12,130 nt of DNA from Puniceicoccales bacterium (lineage in GTDB: Bacteria > Verrucomicrobiota > Verrucomicrobiia > Opitutales > LL51). The position numbers were made by a program, and so were the translations under genes. Below the pieces are notes generated by a model. That model had not been told where the DNA came from, searched no databases, and saw nothing but the letters and a program-made list of their open reading frames with translations. Positions 7,239 to 12,130 of this stretch are shown here, one piece after another (the first letter of the stretch is position 1; each line of letters begins with the position of its first letter). The DNA is taken from positions 1 through 12,130 of the forward strand of contig JAISBJ010000048.1 in the NCBI GenBank assembly GCA_031266235.1. The letters run 5' to 3'.

Positions 7239-8078
7239 CTAAATTTTCCTTAAAATAGCGTCAAATTTCGCCTCTTCCGAATCCTTGGCGGATGGGTCCT
7301 CCAGGCGATTGTCTTCGTAGAGCCGCGTGTACTCGTAGAGCCGGAAAAAACTGACCGCTAAAGCAAGATAAAGCCCGCGGAACCCGTCCAGAAATCCCGT
7401 TTTAGCGATGTATCGGTCAAAAAAACATGAAAATGTTTTGAGGAAAATAGCAAATCCAGAGATTTTTTCCCCCCGATGGTCGTCGACGAAAAATTCGGAG
7501 TAAACCAAAAGGCGCTCGATTTGTTCCCGCAGAGAACCGCAAGAATAGTGGAGTAAATTGCCCTCGAGGAGTAAAATCTCGCCCTCGACGGACAGGCGCT
7601 CGTGAATCCTCCGCCCCTCCCAATTGCCACTATTTTTACGAAACAGACGAATGCTAATGTCCGGAAATAATCCGCCGTGCGTGACGCTTTTCCCCAAAAA
7701 ATAGGTTAGGCGGGCACAGGACGCTCCGTTGTAATGGGTGTCGTTTTTGGCAATAAAACCCATGAGAGAGCGCTTGAGTTCGTCCGAAATGATTTCGTCC
7801 GCGTCGATGGAGAGGACCCAGGGCATCGTAGCCTGCCCTTTGGCGAAATTCCTTTGCTCCTTAAACCCCTGCCAAGGATGGTCGATCACCCTAGCGCCGA
7901 AGTAGGAAGCGATGGCGGCGGTACGATCGGTGCAGTCATTGGTCACGACGACGATCTCCCCAGCCCACCGATAAATACGATCCAAACAACGGGCAATACA
8001 CCGCTCTGCGTTTCTGGCAATGATAACGACGCTGACCGGCAGTTTATTGTCCATGCATTCTAGGGAGTCGCCAAACAT
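7239..8078 (-). CDS. Family 2 glycosyltransferase (WaaE/KdtX-like, envelope glycan)
   Basis: A GT-A fold transferase that probably adds a sugar to a lipopolysaccharide core or similar envelope glycan from a nucleotide-sugar donor, at the inner face of the membrane. The 279-residue frame shows PVSVVIIARNAERCIARCLD at the nucleotide-binding N-terminus. VTNDCTDRTAAIASYFGARV follows, then WQGFKEQRNFA, then the metal/nucleotide-sugar motif SIDADE (Asp92 and Asp94, counting from 8078). The order GF..QRN.A...WVLS.DADE is characteristic of the WaaE-like group. The C-terminal third has the usual hydrophobic FRGLYLALAVSFFRLYEY stretch. Starts at 8078 (GGGGGAG lies 13 bases upstream) and 8054 are both possible; the N-terminal extension carries no motif. 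It heads a likely operon with comF and the PfkB kinase and diverges from greA. Confidence 0.85.
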   Translation of the reverse strand: MFGDSLECMDNKLPVSVVIIARNAERCIARCLDRIYRWAGEIVVVTNDCTDRTAAIASYFGARVIDHPWQGFKEQRNFAKGQATMPWVLSIDADEIISDELKRSLMGFIAKNDTHYNGASCARLTYFLGKSVTHGGLFPDISIRLFRKNSGNWEGRRIHERLSVEGEILLLEGNLLHYSCGSLREQIERLLVYSEFFVDDHRGEKISGFAIFLKTFSCFFDRYIAKTGFLDGFRGLYLALAVSFFRLYEYTRLYEDNRLEDPSAKDSEEAKFDAILRKI

Positions 8079-8083
8079 AATTC

Positions 8084-8186
8084 AAAATTTTCTCCCCCGA
8101 AAGGGGAAATTGCAAATAAAAGATTGCAAAAATAATTGACAAGGTTTTTTGTTATCGAAGAACAGAATAGGGTATTTGTAAGGAAA
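8084..8186. promoter_or_regulatory. Divergent promoter region between the glycosyltransferase and greA
   Basis: About 100 A/T-rich bases separate the two start regions. TTGACAA at 8136-8142 reads TTGACA for greA on plus and TTGTCA on minus. The minus hexamer is followed 17 bases on by TTATTT, an acceptable leftward promoter; no good -10 is visible for greA. ATTGCAAA occurs at 8109-8116 and 8123-8130, and a variant ATTGACAA at 8135-8142, so protein-binding repeats are possible. A short C4/G4 hairpin with a GAAA loop (8094-8104) lies in the glycosyltransferase leader. Confidence 0.45.
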
Positions 8187-10055
8187 ATGGATAAGACGAT
8201 TATCGAACAGATCATGCGGAAGCAATCTTTGCTGGACAGAGAATTGGAAAAATTAGAGAGCATACAGGAGGGAATTTATTGCGTCCACAGCAGCTGGGGG
8301 TTGGGGAAGATTTTGGGCTACGAGCCGACGATGCAGAAGTTGCGCATTATGTTCGAAGACGAGACGGAGCGGTTAATGGACCCGGTTTTTTGCGCACGGA
8401 AGCTGGAAATCCTCCCCGACAATAACATTCTCGTGCAATTCAAGGACAATCCCAAGGAGATCGAGGAAAGGGCTAAAAATGCGCCTCTGGAGCTGCTCCG
8501 GGCGCTAATTGAGAGCAATCCGCACAGGGAGTTGGCGCTCAGCGAGATCGAATTTGTTTTCAAGCGGATCGTGGGGGAATCGGGATTTCGCCGCTGGTGG
8601 ACGGGTGTAAAAAAATTGTTAGCAAAAGACCCGCTGATTACCCTTTCGCCGAAGCATTCCAATACCTACGTGCTGCGGGAGCAGCCGGTCAGTGCCGAGG
8701 ACGAGATCATTGAGCAGCTGCAGATCCACAAAGACCCCCTAAAAAAAATGGAGATCGCGGCGAAAATTATCGATTTACCGCGGGATCGCCAGGAAATTAT
8801 TACTCCGGAAATTAAGGGTGTGATTGGAGATTTGGGAAATATTATTGGGGCGAATGACCGGCGTTTATCGATCGCGCAGAAATTGACCTGCTGTTGGATC
8901 CGCAATGATTTGGCGGAGATTACGGGGGACGACGTGGAATATTTTGAGCCGACGCCGGAAGCGCTGATTCGCGAGTGCAGTAATTTGGGGAAGCTGGTGG
9001 AGGAGCTATTGCCGGCCTATTACGATCGGTTTTTACTGCTGGTGACCTGCGCTTTCCCCGACGAATGGGAGGCTCGCTGCGCCAATTTACTGAAAAATAG
9101 CCAGGGGAAATTTACAAACGAGTGCGTGCTATTTCTTGTGGAGCGGGGCTGCCACGAATTTTTGAGGGACTGTTTCAACCGCTGGCTCAACGAGCGCGCC
9201 CTGAAATCCCCTCTGCTGCACTGGATTGTAAAAAATCGGCATGTGCGCAAGTTTTCCGAAGTTATTTCGTCGGAATTGATCAGTTTCAGGCTCCTGAAAT
9301 CCATTTTTCTCGCCATCGATATGGACGCCCTGACCAATACGTCTTCGAAGCGGATTCCGCTGATGGAGCTGGTGAGCGAGGACCGCAATTTGATCCGCGA
9401 TTTGCTATCCGACGCCGGCGAGGAAAATGCCCGCGATTTATGCCAAATGTTGATGCAGAACCAATGGTTCGATTCGTTGACAAAAAAATTACTATTTGCG
9501 CGATTTATCAAGGAATTTCCGTCGGTGCAGTCGCTCATCGCGGAGAAATTTTCCGACAAGCAGAATGTCGATACGTCGCTGATCGTTTCCCAGGAAAGTT
9601 TTGATGCCAAAAAAAGAGAGTTCGAAATCCTGATCAATGAGACAATTCCGGCCAATAAAAAGGCGATCGAAATCGCGCGGGAACACGGCGATCTGAGTGA
9701 AAATTCGGAGTATAAAATGGCACGGCAGGACCAGGAATTACTGTTGGCGCGGCGGGATCAGTTGGAAGGGGAACTTAAGCGGGCCCAGGTGATCGATTTC
9801 GCGACGGCCAATGATGAGTTCGTAGGCATCGGTACTGTGGTGCGCCTGAAGTCGAATACCGCCAAAGAAAGCGCCGAGTACGCCATTTTGGGGGCGTGGG
9901 ACAGCGATCCGGAAAATAATGTGCTCTCCTACAAAACCCCCCTCGCCCAGGCCCTGCTTTCGAAAAAAGTGGGGGACAGCGTCGAAGTGTCCACCGGCGA
10001 TAGGACTTCTCCTTGGACCGTCGAGGCGATCATGCGCTACGTCGACTGCGCCTAA
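8187..10055 (+). CDS. greA: Long GreA-type transcription elongation factor with large N-terminal extension
   Basis: GreA enters the RNA polymerase secondary channel and stimulates cleavage of backtracked RNA. Here only the last about 155 of 622 residues are GreA-like. The coiled-coil tip is AREHGDLSENSEYKMARQDQE, with Asp502 and Glu505 matching the two essential acids of E. coli GreA (Asp41, Glu44). The FKBP-like C-terminal domain follows, including GIGTVVRL and VGDSVEV. The first about 460 residues begin with a small beta-rich segment (YCVHSSWGLGKILGYEP, LRIMFEDETERL) resembling the Tudor-like end of UvrD/PcrA helicases. A helical region containing GFRRWWTGVKKLLAKDPLI follows. Oversized GreA is known from Chlamydia and Verrucomicrobia. 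The start is ATG 8187, after AAGG only a few bases upstream. The longer frame opening at TTG 8136 lies inside TTGACA and is not credible. Confidence 0.9.
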   Translation: MDKTIIEQIMRKQSLLDRELEKLESIQEGIYCVHSSWGLGKILGYEPTMQKLRIMFEDETERLMDPVFCARKLEILPDNNILVQFKDNPKEIEERAKNAPLELLRALIESNPHRELALSEIEFVFKRIVGESGFRRWWTGVKKLLAKDPLITLSPKHSNTYVLREQPVSAEDEIIEQLQIHKDPLKKMEIAAKIIDLPRDRQEIITPEIKGVIGDLGNIIGANDRRLSIAQKLTCCWIRNDLAEITGDDVEYFEPTPEALIRECSNLGKLVEELLPAYYDRFLLLVTCAFPDEWEARCANLLKNSQGKFTNECVLFLVERGCHEFLRDCFNRWLNERALKSPLLHWIVKNRHVRKFSEVISSELISFRLLKSIFLAIDMDALTNTSSKRIPLMELVSEDRNLIRDLLSDAGEENARDLCQMLMQNQWFDSLTKKLLFARFIKEFPSVQSLIAEKFSDKQNVDTSLIVSQESFDAKKREFEILINETIPANKKAIEIAREHGDLSENSEYKMARQDQELLLARRDQLEGELKRAQVIDFATANDEFVGIGTVVRLKSNTAKESAEYAILGAWDSDPENNVLSYKTPLAQALLSKKVGDSVEVSTGDRTSPWTVEAIMRYVDCA

Positions 10056-10075
10056 TTTGTTTACAATGGGGATTG

Positions 10076-10104
10076 TTTCCCGAAGGGAAATTTTAAATCT
10101 TTTT
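10076..10104 (+). terminator. Probable terminator of greA (first inner hairpin)
   Basis: TTTCCC-GAA-GGGAAA (10076-10090) is followed by TTTTAAATCTTTTT. It lies 20 bases past the greA stop. The stem is short, but the second hairpin and outer stem of the cloverleaf may strengthen it. Confidence 0.55.
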
Positions 10105-10131
10105 AAGATTTAAAAAAGGGCATCCGCCCTT
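10105..10131 (-). terminator. Probable terminator of gatCA (third inner hairpin, minus strand)
   Basis: Read on the minus strand, AAGGGC-GGAT-GCCCTT is followed by TTTTAAATCTT, giving a run of six T after the last C. This is a classic hairpin plus T-tract, 20 bases past the gatA stop. Confidence 0.65.
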
Positions 10132-10151
10132 ACAATCCCCATCAAAATTTA

Positions 10152-11615
10152 TTAAATTTTTGGGTAACGCTGTGAAAAATCGTGGGCTTTTTCAAATTGC
10201 TGGGCGATAGCCAATAATTCTCCTTCGTGGAAAGCCTTTCCGATGAGCTGGAGGCCGATGGGCAGCCCGGCTCCCGAAAAACCGCAGGGGATCACCAATC
10301 CCGGCAGACCGGCCAAACTAATGGCCACGGTGCAGATGTCGCTGAGGTACATTTGTAAAGGATTGTTCATTTTTTCACCAAATTTAAACGCCGTCGTGGG
10401 GGCCGTCGGGGATAAAATGGCGTCCACCTTTTCGAACGCTCTGCTGAAATCCTCGGCAATCAACCGCCGAACTTTTTGCGCGCGGATGTAGTAGGCGTCG
10501 CGGTGATCGCTGCTTAAAACATAAGTCCCTAAAATAATCCGGCGCTTAACTTCGGGTCCGAAACCTTCCCGTCGCGATTTAAAATAAATGTCAAGAGCAT
10601 TCGTCGCCGCTGGGCTGCGGTGCGTGTAGCGGATGCCGTCGTAGCGCGCCAAATTCGAAGAAGCCTCGGCGGTCATGACGATGTAGTACACGGGGATGGC
10701 GTAGGGAGTATGGGGCAGGGAGATATCCACGATTTGGTGGCCCTGAGCCCCGTAAAATGCGATCGCCTCTTCCACGGCCCGTTGCACTTCTCCGTCGATC
10801 CCTTCCGCAAAATATTCCTTCGGGATACCCAGGCGACGGGGTTTTGGGGGGCGGTCTAGCAGCCTGCGGTAATCGGGGATATCCACCCGGCAACTCGTCG
10901 AATCGCGCTCGTCGTACCCCGCGATGGCCTGCAGGAGCACCGCCAAATCCGCCACGTTGCGTGCGAATGGGCCGATTTGATCCGTGGAACTCGCCAGCGC
11001 CGGTAATCCGTAGCGACTGACCAGGCCGTAGGTCGTTTTTAGCCCCGCAATCCCGCAGCAAGCCGCCGGCTGTCGGATCGACCCCCCCGTATCGGAACCC
11101 AGCGCCAACGGGACTTCGCCGGAACAAACCGCCGCCGCACTCCCTCCGCTGCTCCCGCCCGGGACGTATTCCAGATTCCAAGGATTGCGCGTCTTTTGGT
11201 AAGCCGAATTCTCCGTGGACGACCCCATGGCAAACTCATCCAAATTTGACCGCCCAACCAAAACCGCCCCCGCTCGGTGCAACCGCTCCGTGACCGCCGC
11301 GTCGTAGGGACTTATATAGTGCTCCAAAATTTTACTGCCGCAGGTCAAGGGCTGGCCCTTTTCCGCGATGACGTCCTTCATGCCGATGGGGATGCCGTCG
11401 ATGGGCCCCAATAGCTGGCCTTTGGCGCGGCGTTCGTCGGACGCCCGAGCTTGGCGAAGCGATTTTTCCTCGTCGAGCGACAGAAATGCTTGCACCTCGG
11501 GGTCTATGGCTTTGATCCGTTGGATAAACGTCTGCGTCAGTTCTGCGGACGATAGGGACTTTTGCGCCAACATTTGCCCCAGGGCTTCGGCGGATTTGAA
11601 AAAAAGTTCTTCCAT
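10152..11615 (-). CDS. gatA: Asp-tRNA(Asn)/Glu-tRNA(Gln) amidotransferase subunit A
   Basis: GatA is the glutaminase subunit of GatCAB: it releases ammonia from glutamine, which GatB uses to convert Glu-tRNA(Gln) or Asp-tRNA(Asn) to the amide form. The 487 residues match normal length. The amidase-signature triad is complete: Lys80 in GIPIGMKDVI, the cis-serine Ser155 in GGSSGGSAAAV, and nucleophile Ser179 in DTGGSIRQPA. Further family blocks are NLDEFAMGSSTENSAY and GLKTTYGLVSRYG, and PTAPTTAFKFGE near the end. It begins two bases after the gatC stop. A good ribosome site, GGAG (minus strand, 11624-11621), lies five bases from the ATG inside the end of gatC, suggesting translational coupling. 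gatB is not adjacent, because the downstream neighbour is the convergent greA gene. Confidence 0.96.
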   Translation of the reverse strand: MEELFFKSAEALGQMLAQKSLSSAELTQTFIQRIKAIDPEVQAFLSLDEEKSLRQARASDERRAKGQLLGPIDGIPIGMKDVIAEKGQPLTCGSKILEHYISPYDAAVTERLHRAGAVLVGRSNLDEFAMGSSTENSAYQKTRNPWNLEYVPGGSSGGSAAAVCSGEVPLALGSDTGGSIRQPAACCGIAGLKTTYGLVSRYGLPALASSTDQIGPFARNVADLAVLLQAIAGYDERDSTSCRVDIPDYRRLLDRPPKPRRLGIPKEYFAEGIDGEVQRAVEEAIAFYGAQGHQIVDISLPHTPYAIPVYYIVMTAEASSNLARYDGIRYTHRSPAATNALDIYFKSRREGFGPEVKRRIILGTYVLSSDHRDAYYIRAQKVRRLIAEDFSRAFEKVDAILSPTAPTTAFKFGEKMNNPLQMYLSDICTVAISLAGLPGLVIPCGFSGAGLPIGLQLIGKAFHEGELLAIAQQFEKAHDFSQRYPKI

Positions 11616-11617
11616 GG

Positions 11618-11899
11618 TTACTCCACGATTCGCGGGACTAAAATTTGATTATTTTTTTGCTCTGGAGCGTTTAGCAGAGCGGTTTCGGCGGGAAAACTTT
11701 CTCCCGGCTGATCGTCCCGCAAAATACTGTGAATGGCCGAAGCGTGGAGCATTGGCTCTACGCCCTCGACGTCCACCGCCTTAATTTGCGCCATGTAAGC
11801 GAGCATCGTATTGAGTTGTTCGGCGATTGTCTTTCGCTCTTCATCCGCCAGGGCAATGCGGCACAGCTCCGCGATGGGATCAACGTCTATATTTTCCAT
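11618..11899 (-). CDS. gatC: Asp-tRNA(Asn)/Glu-tRNA(Gln) amidotransferase subunit C
   Basis: GatC is the small subunit that wraps around and stabilises the GatA-GatB pair. From ATG 11899 it has 93 residues, the normal length. Family features are IAELCRIALADEE at the N-terminus, then a helix ending in QLNTMLAYMAQIKAVDVEGVEPML. The C-terminus includes LRDDQPGESF and LLNAPE before a short tail, the usual R.D.P......ILNAPE pattern. An upstream in-frame start at 11938 would add 13 residues unrelated to the family and run into the TTGACT element. The gene is the first of a gatCA pair. Its 5' end and upstream region are tandemly duplicated at 11949-12114. Confidence 0.93.
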   Translation of the reverse strand: MENIDVDPIAELCRIALADEERKTIAEQLNTMLAYMAQIKAVDVEGVEPMLHASAIHSILRDDQPGESFPAETALLNAPEQKNNQILVPRIVE

Positions 11900-11948
11900 A
11901 TCAAGCGCGGAAATTGTACACCAAATGCTAAAAGTCAAGTCTAAATTT
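11861..11948 (-). repeat. Tandem repeat copy A: gatC 5' end and upstream region
   Basis: This 88-base block, holding the first 13 codons of gatC and 49 bases upstream, aligns without gaps to 12027-12114. There are 12 differences (86% identity), and all 12 are transitions. The run CTAAAAGTCAAGTCTAAATT is identical in both. Confidence 0.95.
11913..11938 (-). promoter_or_regulatory. Possible gatCA promoter
   Basis: On the minus strand TTGACT (11938-11933) is followed after 14 bases by TACAAT (11918-11913), 13 bases before the gatC ATG. The duplicate copy keeps TTGACT (12104-12099), but its second hexamer is TACAAC (12084-12079). The 14-base spacing is short for a standard sigma-70 promoter, but equals that proposed upstream of malQ. 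Confidence 0.4.
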
Positions 11949-12065
11949 CATATTTCTTCTATTTTTAGGAAGAAAAAAACACACTTTTCTACTTTTAAAA
12001 AAATACCCTTTCGCCAAAAAAATCCAGCACAGCTCCGCGGTGAGGTCAATGTCTATATTTTCCAT
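11928..12065 (-). pseudogene. Duplicated, decayed 5' fragment of gatC (45-codon ORF)
   Basis: From ATG 12065 the fragment reads MENIDIDLTAELC, against MENIDVDPIAELC in gatC. Weaker similarity continues for about seven more codons (WIFLAKG against RIALADE). The rest is A/T-rich and unrelated, ending at TAG 11930-11928 inside the TTGACTTTTAG of the proximal copy. Three of four base changes in the preserved codons that I compared alter the amino acid, so the fragment is not under clear protein constraint, unlike the malQ duplicate. Confidence 0.7.
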
Positions 12066-12114
12066 ATTAAATATGAAAGTTGTACATCAAATGCTAAAAG
12101 TCAAGTCTAAATTT
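12027..12114 (-). repeat. Tandem repeat copy B: upstream duplicate of the gatC 5' end
   Basis: This is the upstream copy of 11861-11948, 166 bases away. The copies would abut if the duplicated unit was 166 bp, with 11949-12026 as the decayed remainder of copy B. At nine of the 12 differing sites this copy has A/T where the gatC copy has G/C, as expected for a relaxed copy drifting toward A/T. Confidence 0.95.
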
Positions 12115-12130
12115 TGAAAAAAATAAAAAA

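Larger units (their letters stand above)
10066..10142. other. Cloverleaf-shaped nested inverted-repeat element
   Basis: An outer 11-bp stem (ATGGGGATTGT 10066-10076 with ACAATCCCCAT 10132-10142) encloses three back-to-back hairpins. They are TTCCC/GGGAA with a GAA loop (10077-10089), TTTTAAATCTT/AAGATTTAAAA with a TTT loop (10091-10115), and AAGGGC/GCCCTT with an ATCC loop (10116-10131). Outside the loops only base 10090 is unpaired. It fills almost the whole gap between two convergent genes. It lacks tRNA D-loop and T-loop consensus bases, so it is not called a tRNA. Confidence 0.8.

Noticed and set aside
8136..8186. Longer greA start at TTG 8136
   Set aside because: The TTG is part of the TTGACA element, and the added residues have no family support.
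9020..9655. 211-codon open frame on the minus strand inside greA
   Set aside because: It overlaps the well-supported greA frame completely and has no motif or plausible start signal.
10068..10141. A tRNA gene (possibly Lys, TTT in the middle loop)
   Set aside because: The size and cloverleaf shape fit, but the D and T arms lack all consensus bases, the T-arm loop has four bases instead of seven, and the middle stem has 11 pairs.
1..12130. CRISPR array, insertion sequence or prophage
   Set aside because: No spacer-separated identical repeats, transposase, integrase or terminal inverted repeats of a mobile element were seen; the direct repeats present are gene 5'-end duplications.

Overview
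The window looks like a piece of a bacterial chromosome from the PVC superphylum, most likely Verrucomicrobiota (Opitutae-like). This is an inference from protein style. The NuoG fragment carries a DKNTNIRGA motif. The GreA protein is about four times the usual length, an architecture known from Chlamydia and Verrucomicrobia. There is no rRNA or other marker to settle it. Genes are tightly packed, Shine-Dalgarno signals are sparse, GTG starts occur, and protein-coding DNA of mixed GC alternates with very A/T-rich gaps. That would fit a moderately reduced or host-associated genome, but this is not shown.

Layout: (1) 2-880 +, the C-terminal part of NuoG (complex I), cut by the window edge. (2) 998-3451 +, topoisomerase III (topB). 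(3) 3478-3823, a direct tandem duplication of about 173 bp whose second copy contains the start of the next gene. (4) 3724-5235 +, a GH77/MalQ-like protein that keeps the fold motifs but has lost all three catalytic acids, followed by a strong terminator. (5) On the minus strand, a probable operon reading leftward: family 2 glycosyltransferase (8078-7239), comF-like phosphoribosyltransferase (7194-6463), PfkB-family kinase (6417-5404). (6) 8187-10055 +, a long GreA-type elongation factor transcribed divergently from that operon. (7) 10066-10142, a fully base-paired cloverleaf-shaped element between convergent genes that supplies a terminator to each side. (8) On the minus strand, gatC (11899-11618) and gatA (11615-10152), the amidotransferase genes for Gln-tRNA(Gln)/Asn-tRNA(Asn). 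(9) Upstream of gatC, 11949-12114, a second tandem duplication of about 166 bp, again copying a promoter region, start codon and first codons.

The genes are housekeeping: respiration, topology, transcription elongation, translation accuracy, envelope glycan and sugar metabolism. The unusual signals are three. Two independent, similarly sized head-to-tail duplications have copied gene 5' ends, and the copies differ almost only by transitions. A MalQ homologue has no intact catalytic site although its frame is open. A cloverleaf of nested hairpins lies between greA and gatA. The palindrome AAAATTTT also occurs 15 times, far more often than base composition would suggest.

No gene-free stretch exceeds about 265 bases. 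The largest gaps are 3452-3723 (the malQ duplication), 5236-5403 (terminator and an orphan start) and 11900-12130 (the gatC duplication).
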